Source: Oscillospiraceae bacterium (GTDB lineage: Bacteria; Bacillota; Clostridia; Oscillospirales; Ruminococcaceae). Taken from it: DNA of 39,272 nt. Positions 1 through 8,388 of the stretch are shown piece by piece. Made by a program: the position numbers and the translations under genes. The notes beneath the pieces were generated by a model, which saw only the letters and a list, made by a program, of their open reading frames with translations, did not search any database and was not told the origin of the DNA. How positions within the stretch are numbered: the first letter of the stretch is position 1; each line of letters begins with the position of its first letter. The stretch covers positions 1 through 39,272 of the forward strand of contig JAQUYD010000018.1 of the NCBI GenBank assembly GCA_028692035.1, given 5' to 3'.

Positions 1-1066
1 CACCTGCGACAACAAGTCCTGCGGCATTATGGCCCTGTACGCCATGCGGTATTTGAAAGAAAACAATATCAAGCTGAAAAACAACGTCATGCTGGTCTAC
101 GGCCTCAATGAGGAAATTGGCATGAAGGATATGCCGGAACTGCTCAAGCGGGAAAAACCATCCAAAATCTACCTGGTCCCCGATTCTAAGTATCCGGTCT
201 GCATTGCTGAATCCGGCAGCTCCCGCTATGGGTTGGAATCCGCCAGACTGGACGGCAGCAACATCGTGGACATCTGGTCCGGCGTGACCGACGACTGGTG
301 CGGCCCCACCGTCAGCGTTCCCTCTAACGAGGCTTACGCCGTATTGAGCGGCATCGATCCCGAGGTCGCCAAATGGGCCACCGCTTTCTACGACCACACC
401 AAGGTGGAAACGCTGGAAAATGGATCCGTTAAGATCCTTGTGGAGAAGGACGAAAAATCCACCGCGTCGGCGCGGCTGTGCCATGTGCTGGCCAAATGCG
501 GCCTGGTGAACAGCTACAAGGCCATTGAAACGTTAAAGTGGCTGGACTGGTATACCAGTGACGCCACCGGCGCCCATATGGGCATTGCCTGCAACGACGG
601 GCCCAACGATCCCCTTTCCATTCGCTGCAACTACATTCGTTTTGAGGACGGCAAAATCGTACTGTACACCAACTTCCGCTGGCCCTCCCTGGCGGATAAG
701 GAAGCGCTCCACGCCAAAATCGAAGAAACCTGGGCCGCTTCCCCCATGGAGGTGCGCCAGCGCCGGCTGATGAATCCTTACTATATGGATCCCAAGGATC
801 CCCGGATTGAAAAGCTGGCGCAGGTCGCCAAAGAAGTGCTGGGCCGGGAGGATATCCCCTACCTGACCGACGGCGGCACCTACGCCGAGGTGCTGCCCAA
901 CGCCATCCCCTACGGCGCTACCGTGCCGGACCGCGTCCGGCTGTTCGGCATGGCCAAGGGAGGCGCCCATCAGGCCGACGAATACTGCGATATTCCCAAC
1001 CTGCTCCTTAATATGCAGATTTACGTCCGCGCGTTAATCGAGCTGGACGAAATGTACTCTAAATAA
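1..1066 (+). CDS. M20 family metallopeptidase (PepV-like dipeptidase), 5' end outside window
   Basis: This zinc peptidase is expected to cleave dipeptides or short peptides in the cytoplasm. The reading frame is open from base 2, so the N-terminus, including the first His-x-Asp metal motif, lies upstream of the window. Visible M20 elements are the TCDNKSCG metal-bridging Asp region at the left edge, the catalytic NEEIG glutamate pair, the LVPDSKYP aspartate, GGTYAEVLPN and the C-terminal GGAHQADEY histidine. The next gene starts 17 bases downstream, is a clear paralogue with the same motifs in the same order, and is probably cotranscribed. Family assignment is firm. Substrate is unknown: carnosinase-like, PepV and succinyl-diaminopimelate-type members cannot be separated by eye. 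Confidence 0.9.
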   Translation, partial: TCDNKSCGIMALYAMRYLKENNIKLKNNVMLVYGLNEEIGMKDMPELLKREKPSKIYLVPDSKYPVCIAESGSSRYGLESARLDGSNIVDIWSGVTDDWCGPTVSVPSNEAYAVLSGIDPEVAKWATAFYDHTKVETLENGSVKILVEKDEKSTASARLCHVLAKCGLVNSYKAIETLKWLDWYTSDATGAHMGIACNDGPNDPLSIRCNYIRFEDGKIVLYTNFRWPSLADKEALHAKIEETWAASPMEVRQRRLMNPYYMDPKDPRIEKLAQVAKEVLGREDIPYLTDGGTYAEVLPNAIPYGATVPDRVRLFGMAKGGAHQADEYCDIPNLLLNMQIYVRALIELDEMYSK

Positions 1067-1083
1067 AGAAAGGATGAATCCAA

Positions 1084-2511
1084 ATGGATTGGAAAAAATT
1101 GTACGCTGATGTTGACCAGTGGGCCCAAGCCCACCGGCAGGAGTTTATCGACGACATCTCCGAGGCGTGCCGTATCCGCAGCGTCAGCATCATGAACAAG
1201 CAAGACAAAGAGGAGCCCTTTGGAAAAGCCTGCCGCCAGATGCTGGATAAGGCCCTGGAAATGTCCGGCCGATACGGTTTCGAGACCCGCAATTACGACA
1301 ACTTCTGTGCCAGCGCGGTCTACGGAAACAACCCTGACAACGATTCCATTGGCATTTTCTCCCACATGGACATCGTTCCTGAGGGGGAGGGCTGGACCCA
1401 TGACCCCTTTGACCCCATCCTGTCCGAGGATGGAAAATACCTGTTCGCCCGCGGTACCTGCGACAACAAATCCTGTGGCATCATGGCCATGTATGCCATG
1501 CGCTACCTGAAAGAACACGGTATTAAGCTGAAAAATAACGTCATGCTGGTATTCGGTATGAACGAGGAGATCGGCATGAACGATATCCCCGAGTTTTTGG
1601 CCCGGGAAAAATGCCCCAAATTCTCCCTGGTACCCGATGCGAAATACCCCACGACTCTGGCGGAAAAGGGAATCACCAAGTCGATCCTCAAATCCCCAAA
1701 AATGACCGGCAACCTCAAGGACATGTGGTCTGGCCTGGCGGTCAACGCCGGTTCCCCCATCGCCTGGGCGGTGCTGGAGGGCGTAAGCCTGGCGGACGCC
1801 AAAAAAGCGCTGGAAAAATATGAAAAAACCGCCGTAGAAGAAGTAGACGGCGGCGTGAAAATCACCGTCGAGAAGGACGAAAACAAGGTCGTCCGCGATC
1901 CCATCGGCACCTGGACTGCCACCGCCCGCCTGTGTAAAGTACTGGCCGGCAGCGGCCTGCTCACCGGAAACGGCCAGGAAGTCCTCAACTGGATGGCTGA
2001 GATCGGCGACGACTACCGCGGCGAAAAATTGGGCATTGCCTGCAACGACGGCCCCAACGGACCCCTGCGCTGCTCTTTTAACATGATCCGTATGGAAGAG
2101 GGTCGCATTTGCTTCTATCCCGACATCCGCTATCCTTCTCTGGCCGATCAGGAAAAGGTTCTTTCCGGCATCAAAGCCGCCTGGGCTGCTTCCCCCTTTG
2201 AGCTGGAGGATTTCAGCAATCTGGCGCCCTACTGCCACTCTATCGACGATCCCTTTATCCAAAAGCTCAACGAGGTTTCCCGCGACGCGTTGGGTCAGCC
2301 GGACATTGAGCCGTTGGTCGATGGCGGCACCTATGCCCGCAAACTGCCCAACGCGGTGGCCTACGGTGCCACCGTTCCCGGCCGTGTTCGCCTGTTCGGC
2401 TTTGCCAAAGGCGGCGCCCACCAGGCCGACGAATACTGCGATATCCCGAACCTGCTCCTCAACATCCGGGTTTACGTCCGCACGTTGATGGAACTTGACA
2501 AAATGCTGTAA
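1084..2511 (+). CDS. M20 family metallopeptidase (PepV-like dipeptidase), complete
   Basis: This is a complete 475-residue member of the M20/PepV-type metallopeptidases, cytoplasmic enzymes that hydrolyse dipeptides with two metal ions. Metal and catalytic residues are all visible: H94 and D96 in SHMDIVPEGEGW, D127 in GTCDNKSCG, the E161-E162 pair in MNEEIG, D185 in LVPDAKYP and H446 in GGAHQADEY. The length fits PepV (about 470 residues), with a lid or dimerisation domain inserted between about residues 200 and 380. The start is an ATG preceded by AAAGGATG. It lies 17 bases after its paralogue and probably arose by tandem duplication. There is no signal peptide. Exact peptide specificity cannot be read from sequence. 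Confidence 0.92.
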   Translation: MDWKKLYADVDQWAQAHRQEFIDDISEACRIRSVSIMNKQDKEEPFGKACRQMLDKALEMSGRYGFETRNYDNFCASAVYGNNPDNDSIGIFSHMDIVPEGEGWTHDPFDPILSEDGKYLFARGTCDNKSCGIMAMYAMRYLKEHGIKLKNNVMLVFGMNEEIGMNDIPEFLAREKCPKFSLVPDAKYPTTLAEKGITKSILKSPKMTGNLKDMWSGLAVNAGSPIAWAVLEGVSLADAKKALEKYEKTAVEEVDGGVKITVEKDENKVVRDPIGTWTATARLCKVLAGSGLLTGNGQEVLNWMAEIGDDYRGEKLGIACNDGPNGPLRCSFNMIRMEEGRICFYPDIRYPSLADQEKVLSGIKAAWAASPFELEDFSNLAPYCHSIDDPFIQKLNEVSRDALGQPDIEPLVDGGTYARKLPNAVAYGATVPGRVRLFGFAKGGAHQADEYCDIPNLLLNIRVYVRTLMELDKML

Positions 2512-2552
2512 TCTTTGCTATGATGGAAAAAACCACCGAAAGGAGACCTGTC

Positions 2553-2639
2553 ATGGGCTGGAAAATGCGTATGGTATATATTTCCAACGGAAACCGTTTT
2601 TCCGTCCAAGGGATAGGTGTGTCCATTTTTCGATGGTGA
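2553..2639 (+). CDS. possible 28-residue small ORF
   Basis: An ATG is preceded at ideal spacing (6 bases) by AGGAGA and opens a 28-codon frame ending in TGA. The peptide is basic with a few aromatic residues and resembles nothing I know. It sits between the second M20 peptidase and a Rho-independent terminator at 2676-2708. It could be a small protein cotranscribed with the peptidases or a chance ORF behind a decayed gene start. The Shine-Dalgarno match is the only positive evidence. Confidence 0.22.
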   Translation: MGWKMRMVYISNGNRFSVQGIGVSIFRW

Positions 2640-2675
2640 CAGCATGCTCTTGAGACGGTTAAAATAGCCGAAATC

Positions 2676-2708
2676 AAAAGCGCATGGCCTGTGGCCATGC
2701 GCTTTTTT
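2676..2708 (+). terminator. Rho-independent terminator after the M20 pair
   Basis: A perfect GC-rich hairpin (AAAAGCGCATGGCC, short CTGT-type loop, GGCCATGCGCTTTT) is followed by a run of T. It ends the peptidase operon before the MFS gene. Confidence 0.85.
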
Positions 2709-2757
2709 GCATCGATCCCTTTTACTGTAAATCTGTAACCATGAAAGGGATGTTTTT

Positions 2758-3975
2758 ATGAATCTGAAAAAACAAATTTTACGTCTTTATCTGTTGGAAA
2801 TATTCGGTTCCTTCTCGATGACCGATGGGATCTGGATCATCTTTTTAATCCAGCGGGGATTTTCCCTGGTGGAGGTAGGCATTGCTGAAACGGTATTCCA
2901 CATTACCAGTTTTCTCTTTGAGGTGCCTTCCGGCGCGGTGGCCGACCTGTTCGGCCGCAAAAAAACCATGATCGCCAGCTATCTTTCTCTGGCACTGTCC
3001 GCCCTGTTAACCATTACAGCCTGGAACCTTCCCTCCCTTTGTCTGGCCATGGTCTTTACCGCTCTGGGCTACAATCTCAATTCCGGCACCCGGGACGCGC
3101 TGACCTACGACAGTTTGAAATCCCTCGGCGAGGAAGGACGCTATTTGTCGGTCAACTCCAACCAGCGTGTTTTGTGCAGCGCCGCCATGTGCCTGTCTAA
3201 GCTGGTTACCGGCATTGCAGGGCGCATTGGGTATCTTTGGTCCTATGTCTGCAATATGGCTTTAAACGGCTCCAGTATCCTGATTATCGGCGGGATGACC
3301 GAGCCGGTAACGACCGACGCCCAGAAAAACCGCGCCCCCTTCTCCTTTGCCACCATCGGGCGGGATATCCTGCGTCAGCTGACCGATAGCCTGGGCTTTT
3401 TGCGGCTGCACCCGGACATCACCGTCAAAATGATGCTGGACGCGATGGTCGGCTGCAGCGGCACTTTAACCATCTTTTTTCTGCAGCAGCACTTTTCCGT
3501 CAACGCTGTGCCGCTGGGATGGATCGGGGTTTTCCTGCTCATCGTGGAAATAGGCGGCATGGCGGGCGCCAAATGCGCACCGTTTCTGGCCAGAAGGATC
3601 CCGTTTGGCCGTTTGGCCTGCTTTTGCGCCCTATCGGCCGCTCTCTCCGTAATGCTCACCGGTTCTGCAATTCCCATGCTCTCTGTATCCGGCGGCTTTC
3701 TGCTGCGCTTCTTTTCCCTGATTCTGGAGACGGCCACCAGCAGCGAAGTCAACCAGGCACTTCCCTCTGATCAGCGAGCGACCCTGATTTCGGTGGGCTC
3801 CATCCTGTTTAGCATCGCTATGATCGCCGCCACACCGGCGCTCAGCCTGCTGTGCGAGGCTTTGGGAACCGGCGGAGCATTTGCCATTTTGGGCGCGGTC
3901 CTTTTGGGGATCAACGGGGCATTCCTCTGGTTTGGAAGGCGCTCCTTCCGGGCTTCTTCTCCGGCCGAACAATAA
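2758..3975 (+). CDS. MFS transporter
   Basis: This is a 405-residue major facilitator superfamily membrane protein with about 12 hydrophobic segments. Residues 1-75 contain the first helices and the typical loop 2-3 motif, seen as the basic stretch ADLFGRKKT after helix 2 (the G-x-L-a-D-r-x-G-R-k-x signature). The N-terminal part resembles members annotated as multidrug or sugar efflux MFS proteins, but nothing fixes the substrate. The ATG is preceded by AAAGGGATG. It is separated from the peptidases by a terminator, so it is probably its own unit. No regulator is adjacent. The family is certain and the substrate is unknown. Confidence 0.88.
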   Translation: MNLKKQILRLYLLEIFGSFSMTDGIWIIFLIQRGFSLVEVGIAETVFHITSFLFEVPSGAVADLFGRKKTMIASYLSLALSALLTITAWNLPSLCLAMVFTALGYNLNSGTRDALTYDSLKSLGEEGRYLSVNSNQRVLCSAAMCLSKLVTGIAGRIGYLWSYVCNMALNGSSILIIGGMTEPVTTDAQKNRAPFSFATIGRDILRQLTDSLGFLRLHPDITVKMMLDAMVGCSGTLTIFFLQQHFSVNAVPLGWIGVFLLIVEIGGMAGAKCAPFLARRIPFGRLACFCALSAALSVMLTGSAIPMLSVSGGFLLRFFSLILETATSSEVNQALPSDQRATLISVGSILFSIAMIAATPALSLLCEALGTGGAFAILGAVLLGINGAFLWFGRRSFRASSPAEQ

Positions 3976-4020
3976 ACGCTGTCTCGCTGTTTTCTTCCAA
4001 AGATTTTTGTCCAATCCTCT

Positions 4021-4040
4021 AGCGCGCCGCTGCGCTTTTT
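4021..4040 (+). terminator. weak terminator-like hairpin after the MFS gene
   Basis: A short stem AGCGC/GCGCT with a six-base loop is followed by TTTTT. It lies 45 bases after the MFS stop codon. The stem is short, so efficiency is uncertain. Confidence 0.4.
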
Positions 4041-4100
4041 CGTATAATAAGAGGTGGATTTGTCTAAATCCTATTTTGATTGATCAAAAGGGGAAGTCCC

Positions 4101-5378
4101 ATGAAAAAACGGCTATCTGCTTTTTTCATAATGATCCTATTTTTGTTTTCCAACTATGTGGTAGCAGAGGCATCCTCTGCTACCTATCGCAGCCAACTCG
4201 GGCGTACCGAATGTGAAATCTATGACACGCTGGCGCTATATCTGCCTCAAGGGCGCGATTCTTTTGACGGCGCTTTTTCCCAGCCGCTGGTCTATGCCTC
4301 TGCTGACGAGGCCAGCGCCGGCCTCCAAGACCGGGTCGTCAGGGCGTATGAAGCCTTTTACCGGGATCATCCTGAAGTTTTCTGGATCGACAAGTCAGGA
4401 ATTTCTTTCTCACCCCAATACGATACCGATGGGGACAGCATCTACATCCGGGGGTTTTCCCTGCAGGTCACCTTTACCGCCTCCGCGTCCCTGTCGGCCT
4501 CCCTGGAGCAGGCGGTGAACGCCATTCTGCAGGGAGCATCTGGCACGGATTATGATAAGATGCGCTATTTTCACGATGCTATCCTCGCTCAATGCGTTTA
4601 TGACAGCGCCGCCGCCTCCTCTTATGATCCGATGGCCTGCGAGGCCTACGGCGCGTTGGTTGAGGGCAGCGCCATATGCGAGGGATATGCCAAAGCCTTT
4701 AAGCTTTTGTGCAACCGGGCGGGCATCCCCTGCGAGATCATTGGCGGAACGGTAGGCAGCGAAGCCCATATGTGGAACTATGTTTCTCTCGGCGGCGTTT
4801 ATTATCTGGTCGACGCTACCTTTGATGACGCGGCCGGTGTAGGGACTTATGACTATTTTTTGCGGGGTTCCTCTTCTGTCGGCGACCATATCGAAGAAGG
4901 CAGTCTGCTGGAAGGCTTTTCTACCGGCCTTTCCTATCCCGCTCTTTCCTCAACCGACTATATCCCCGGCGCAGGAGACGGGAATGCTTCCACGCCGCCT
5001 GCTGCCCCTACCGAAGAGGAAACTCCTGCGGGATCTGCCGCCGAGACGTCTAGCGCAGCAAAAGAAGGGCCATCTGAGCTGCATCCGGCGCGGGTCCCCC
5101 AGAGCGAAGAAGGATTTTTCCGCATCTCCAGCCTATTTTCCAAAAATGGCCGATATTGGATCAAAGCAGACGGAATATCCGGGTTTCTGCGGGGAAATCA
5201 GTCTCTCCCGGCAGGCAGTACGCTCCAGATTATCGCCTTTCCGGATCCCGGCTATCGGGTTGACACCATCTGCATTACCAACGGCGAAACGGAATTGGCC
5301 ATTCACAATGGCTCCTCTTTCTCTTTTTCGCCGGCCTCAAATTGCCAGATCCAGGTCTTTTTTGAGAAAGAAGCTTAA
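4101..5378 (+). CDS. secreted transglutaminase-like (papain-fold) protein
   Basis: This 425-residue protein is probably exported. Residues 1-24 form a signal peptide (MKKR, a hydrophobic core, then an Ala-x-Ala-like region near VAEA). Residues about 150-250 form a bacterial transglutaminase-like domain with a full triad: C193 in AICEGYAKAF, H223 in EAHMWN and D238 in LVDATFDD. Residues about 290-335 are a Pro/Ala/Thr/Ser/Glu-rich linker, and the last 80 residues resemble an InlB-type bacterial repeat that ends with the protein. The family includes proteases and crosslinking or deamidating enzymes acting at the cell surface, and the actual reaction is unknown. I chose ATG 4101, 7 bases after AGGGGA, rather than the in-frame TTG at 4080, because it gives a normal signal peptide. 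Confidence 0.85.
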   Translation: MKKRLSAFFIMILFLFSNYVVAEASSATYRSQLGRTECEIYDTLALYLPQGRDSFDGAFSQPLVYASADEASAGLQDRVVRAYEAFYRDHPEVFWIDKSGISFSPQYDTDGDSIYIRGFSLQVTFTASASLSASLEQAVNAILQGASGTDYDKMRYFHDAILAQCVYDSAAASSYDPMACEAYGALVEGSAICEGYAKAFKLLCNRAGIPCEIIGGTVGSEAHMWNYVSLGGVYYLVDATFDDAAGVGTYDYFLRGSSSVGDHIEEGSLLEGFSTGLSYPALSSTDYIPGAGDGNASTPPAAPTEEETPAGSAAETSSAAKEGPSELHPARVPQSEEGFFRISSLFSKNGRYWIKADGISGFLRGNQSLPAGSTLQIIAFPDPGYRVDTICITNGETELAIHNGSSFSFSPASNCQIQVFFEKEA

Positions 5379-5423
5379 ACCCTATTGAAAAATCTGCATA
5401 CAGCGGCTTCTACGTTGAAAACG

Positions 5424-5460
5424 CACAAAACGGCAGGCGCGATGCGCCTGCCGTTTTGTG
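5424..5460. terminator. bidirectional terminator
   Basis: A perfect 17-base-pair stem with a three-base GAT loop carries A-rich and T-rich flanks on both sides. It sits between two convergent genes (transglutaminase-like on plus, cysteine hydrolase on minus) and can end both transcripts. Confidence 0.9.
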
Positions 5461-5484
5461 ATAAATTGCTTTTTTACCCCATAT

Positions 5485-6033
5485 TTATCCCACAGCCAAT
5501 GCCGGTTGGCCGGCAAATGATTGCAGCGATCCTTTGTATAAAAGTGAAAAACCAGCCAGTCCGCAAAAATCCGCCGGGCGCAACAACCCAAAGGGTTTGG
5601 AAAAAGGATAAATCCCGCTTTTCGTCAACATTTTTCCGCAAAACTGCGAACAAAAATAAGCGTTTTTTCGCTCCAATGGAATTCCCGCCAGCAGCGTGAG
5701 GCACCCCAAATTGTTGAATTTAAAGCGCTGATTTTCAAATGGCTGCAGCAGTTCCTCAAACCTCTCGTACTCCTGCCCGCTCACCTGTTTGGCATAAATC
5801 AGGCATTCCGTGTCCTGGAACCTCTGAAAAAAGCCTTTGTGCCTTCCCTCATGTACAAAGCCGCCGGGGAACGGAAACATCGGATGCAGCCGGCCAAAGC
5901 TGACCAGATCCTCCAGCTCGCTGTCAAACGACAAGGACACATGATTGTAAAGCGCCTTTGTGCAGACCCGAATGACCCGGGAGGGGATGGTATTCGTCCG
6001 CGTTACGACCACATAAATGGTTTTTTCTTTCAT
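5485..6033 (-). CDS. permuted NlpC/P60-like (papain-fold) cysteine hydrolase
   Basis: This is a 182-residue protein with the layout of the circularly permuted NlpC/P60-like group (YiiX/LRAT type), in which the catalytic His comes before the Cys. H31 lies in the motif YNHVSLSFD and the candidate nucleophile C128 in AYFCSQFCG. There is no signal peptide, so it is probably cytoplasmic. Relatives include amidases and peptidases of unknown substrate. The start is ambiguous: ATG 6048 adds five residues, but GGAGAG lies at good spacing for ATG 6033, which gives an MKEKTIYVVV start leading into the first strand. It is transcribed alone, convergent with the transglutaminase-like gene. Function beyond hydrolase is not assignable. 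Confidence 0.72.
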   Translation of the reverse strand: MKEKTIYVVVTRTNTIPSRVIRVCTKALYNHVSLSFDSELEDLVSFGRLHPMFPFPGGFVHEGRHKGFFQRFQDTECLIYAKQVSGQEYERFEELLQPFENQRFKFNNLGCLTLLAGIPLERKNAYFCSQFCGKMLTKSGIYPFSKPFGLLRPADFCGLAGFSLLYKGSLQSFAGQPALAVG

Positions 6034-6123
6034 CCGATTTCTCTCCATAACAATCTTCTTATCGATAAACTAACAACCCGCAAGGACAAAAAATTACAAA
6101 GCGCCGTTTCTTTTTTCTGGTAA

Positions 6124-6152
6124 TTGCGCTTTTTTCCCTTTTGCAGTATACT
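6124..6152 (+). promoter_or_regulatory. sigma-A promoter of the sulfhydrylase gene
   Basis: TTGCGC, a 17-base spacer, then TATACT. The predicted start near 6159 leaves only about 30 bases of leader, so there is no room for an S-box or T-box riboswitch. Confidence 0.7.
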
Positions 6153-6187
6153 ACTTCTATGTGAATTCAATGGAGAGGATGAAGCAA

Positions 6188-7453
6188 ATGAAAATTGAGA
6201 CGAAATGCCTGCACGAAGGGTATACCCCTAAAAATGGGGAACCGCAGGCGATGCCGATTTACCAGAGTACCACATACAACTATGAATCGACCGAGCATAT
6301 TGGCCAGCTGTTTGACCTTGCGGTCGAAGGCCATATGTATTCCCGCATCTCCAACCCGACGGTTGATATGGTGGAGAAAAAAATTGCTTCGCTGGAAGGC
6401 GGCGTCGGCGCTTTGTGCACCACTTCCGGACAGGCCGCTTCGCTCATCAGCGTTCTGAACATCTGCAGCGCCGGGGATCACTTTTTGGCCGCTTCCACCA
6501 TTTATGGCGGCACCATCAATCTGTTCGGCGTGACCTTGCAGCGGATGGGAATTGACTGCACCTTTATTGACACCAACGCTTCTGCTGATGAGATTGCCGC
6601 CCAGATCCGGCCCAACACACGGCTGATTTTTGGTGAAACGCTGGCCAACCCGGCCTTGACTGTTTTTGACATTGAAAAATTTGCGCAGGTGGCCCACGCC
6701 CATCATATTCCTCTGATCGTCGATAACACCTTTGCCACCCCCGTTCTTTGCCGTCCATTTGAATTCGGTGCGGATATCGTCATTCATTCTACCACCAAAT
6801 ACCTGGACGGCCACGCCATCCAAGTAGGCGGCGTGATTGTGGACAGCGGCAATTTTGGCTGGGACAACGGCAAATTCCCAGAGCTGTCCGAAGCGGATGA
6901 GTCCTATCATGGCGTCCGCTACACCCACGATTTTGGGAACGCCGCTTATATCACCAAGGCGCGCGTTCAGCTGATGCGCGATTTTGGCGCTTATCCTTCC
7001 GCTATCAATGCGTTTTTGCTGAACCTGGGGCTGGAAACCCTTCCCGTCCGGATGGAGCGGTATTGCAAAAATGCACAGATCGTCGCGGAATTCTTAGCTG
7101 CCAACGAAAAAGTAGAATCGGTCAACTACCCGGGACTGGTTTCTGATCCGTACCACGCGCTGGCGCAAAAATACCTGCCGGACGGCTGCAGCGGCGTCAT
7201 GTCCTTCTCCTGCAAGGGCGGGCGGGCGGCTGCCATTCGGTTTATGGATAGTCTGAAACTTGCCTCCAATGTGGTGCACGTGGCCGATATCCGTACCTGC
7301 GTTCTGCATCCGGCCAGCTCGACCCACCGCCAGCTCAGCGATGAACAGTTGGCCGCAGCTGGCATTACCCCCGGCATGATCCGCCTTTCGGTCGGTCTAG
7401 AGCATATCGACGATATTCTGGACGATATCAAACAGGCGATGGAAAAAATCTAG
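6188..7453 (+). CDS. metY: O-acetylhomoserine sulfhydrylase / Cys-Met metabolism PLP enzyme
   Basis: This 421-residue PLP enzyme of the Cys/Met metabolism family most likely makes homocysteine from O-acetylhomoserine and sulfide. PLP-site features are visible: the phosphate-contacting YSRISNPT region at 51-58, TTSGQAA at 78-84, Y106 in STIYGGT, D179 in IVDNTFATP and the Schiff-base K204 in HSTTKYLDGH. The C-terminus keeps ADIRTCVLHPASSTHRQL and the RLSVGLEHIDDI motif. The length and the long segment after the catalytic lysine fit MetY better than the shorter cystathionine gamma-synthases and lyases. I chose ATG 6188 because GGAGAGG lies 9 bases upstream; earlier in-frame GTG/ATG codons overlap that ribosome site. 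It is monocistronic, with its own promoter and terminator. A methionine gamma-lyase role is less likely but not excluded. Confidence 0.87.
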   Translation: MKIETKCLHEGYTPKNGEPQAMPIYQSTTYNYESTEHIGQLFDLAVEGHMYSRISNPTVDMVEKKIASLEGGVGALCTTSGQAASLISVLNICSAGDHFLAASTIYGGTINLFGVTLQRMGIDCTFIDTNASADEIAAQIRPNTRLIFGETLANPALTVFDIEKFAQVAHAHHIPLIVDNTFATPVLCRPFEFGADIVIHSTTKYLDGHAIQVGGVIVDSGNFGWDNGKFPELSEADESYHGVRYTHDFGNAAYITKARVQLMRDFGAYPSAINAFLLNLGLETLPVRMERYCKNAQIVAEFLAANEKVESVNYPGLVSDPYHALAQKYLPDGCSGVMSFSCKGGRAAAIRFMDSLKLASNVVHVADIRTCVLHPASSTHRQLSDEQLAAAGITPGMIRLSVGLEHIDDILDDIKQAMEKI

Positions 7454-7492
7454 CCGCTGCATAGATCCGATCGCACCGAATTTTTTACGAAT

Positions 7493-7532
7493 AAAAAAAG
7501 ACGGCGGAGCCCAGGCTCCGCCGTCTTTTTTT
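7493..7532. terminator. bidirectional terminator
   Basis: A perfect 12-base-pair GC stem (GACGGCGGAGCC with a CA loop) is flanked by seven A on the left and seven T on the right. It lies between the convergent sulfhydrylase and flavin reductase genes and works in both directions. Confidence 0.93.
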
Positions 7533-7554
7533 ATTTTTACCCTTTCGGCCCCTA

Positions 7555-8193
7555 TCAGATCTTCTCAAAATGGTCTGCACCTTGCCCGCAGATGGGGCAA
7601 ACAAAATCCGCCGGCAATGGGTTCCCCTCGTAGATATAGCCGCAGATTTTGCAGCGCCAGCGTGCTTTTCCCGCCGGTTCCACCTCTTGATTCCCTTTGT
7701 AGGATGGCGCGGTTGGCGGGGTGCCGCCCTTTACCACCCGATGATAGTAATCATAGGTCATGACTGGTTCTTCGCTTAAAATTTCCGCTTCCGTCACGCT
7801 GCCGATAACCAGCAGATGGCTCCCCAAATCCAACGTGTCTTTCACCTCGCAGCTATACCGGGCGGCAGTATGCGCCGTCAGGTAACGGACACCTTTTTGA
7901 TCCGCCGCCGTGGGGAACGCAGCGAACTTATCCACTGCTTCACTATTTTTAAAACCAAATGTCCCAATCAAATCCATATCCGCCGCCTCGGTCAGCGCTA
8001 CGCCGCAAAACCTGCCAGATTCCAAAATCGCCTTTGTTGTCACGCTGTTTTTATTGATGGCGACCGAGAGCATCGCCGGTTGCGCCGTGACCTGCTGCAG
8101 CGTATTGACCACGCATCCATAGTCCTTGCCGCCAGAATGTGCGCTAATGACGTATAACCCGTAAGACAATTTAAAAAACGCCTTCATATCCAT
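7555..8193 (-). CDS. hrb: flavin reductase domain-rubredoxin fusion (high-molecular-weight rubredoxin type)
   Basis: This is a 212-residue two-domain redox protein. Residues 1-165 match the flavin-binding, flavoredoxin-like reductase fold (starting MDMKAFFKLSYG, with VNTLQQVT and the SVAINKNS segment). The last 35 residues are a rubredoxin, whose iron ligands are C181 and C184 in CKICGY and C199 and C202 in CPICG. In acetogens this fusion (Hrb) passes electrons from NAD(P)H through FMN to the rubredoxin iron and on to flavodiiron proteins that remove oxygen or nitric oxide. No flavodiiron gene is visible here. ATG 8193 follows AAGGAGGA. It has a consensus promoter and shares the terminator with metY. 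A role in oxidative-stress defence is inferred from relatives. Confidence 0.87.
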   Translation of the reverse strand: MDMKAFFKLSYGLYVISAHSGGKDYGCVVNTLQQVTAQPAMLSVAINKNSVTTKAILESGRFCGVALTEAADMDLIGTFGFKNSEAVDKFAAFPTAADQKGVRYLTAHTAARYSCEVKDTLDLGSHLLVIGSVTEAEILSEEPVMTYDYYHRVVKGGTPPTAPSYKGNQEVEPAGKARWRCKICGYIYEGNPLPADFVCPICGQGADHFEKI

Positions 8194-8231
8194 AGAAAAT
8201 CCTCCTTCTTTATTCGGAATTATTATTATCA

Positions 8232-8260
8232 ATTATAATCTTCCCCTCGCTTTCTGTCAA
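8232..8260 (-). promoter_or_regulatory. consensus sigma-A promoter of the hrb-type gene
   Basis: On the minus strand: TTGACA, exactly 17 bases, then TATAAT, a perfect consensus match. The predicted start near 8225 gives a leader of about 30 bases. Confidence 0.85.
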
Positions 8261-8330
8261 TCCAAAAGCAAGGTTTGTAAAAAGATTCCCCGCCTGCCGC
8301 ATGATTTTAACCGACCGGGGAAAAACATGC

Positions 8331-8363
8331 AAAAATGGGGAAATCTAATGAATAGACTTCCCC
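8331..8363 (-). terminator. terminator after the D-Ala-D-Ala carboxypeptidase
   Basis: On the minus strand a hairpin GGGGAAGTCTA/TAGATTTCCCC is followed by ATTTTTG. It lies about 25 bases after the carboxypeptidase stop codon. Confidence 0.7.
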
Positions 8364-8388
8364 AAAGTGTAATCGTTATCGGCAAAAC

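Noticed and set aside
1021-2421. Long open frame (466 codons) on the minus strand
   Set aside because: It lies entirely antisense to the two M20 peptidase genes, has no ribosome site and no recognisable motif; it results from codon bias in the real genes.
5839-6123. 94-codon plus-strand frame
   Set aside because: Antisense to the cysteine hydrolase gene and without motif or ribosome site.
6049-6187. Possible S-box or T-box riboswitch before the sulfhydrylase gene
   Set aside because: The sigma-A promoter at 6124-6152 leaves a leader of only about 30 bases, too short for either.
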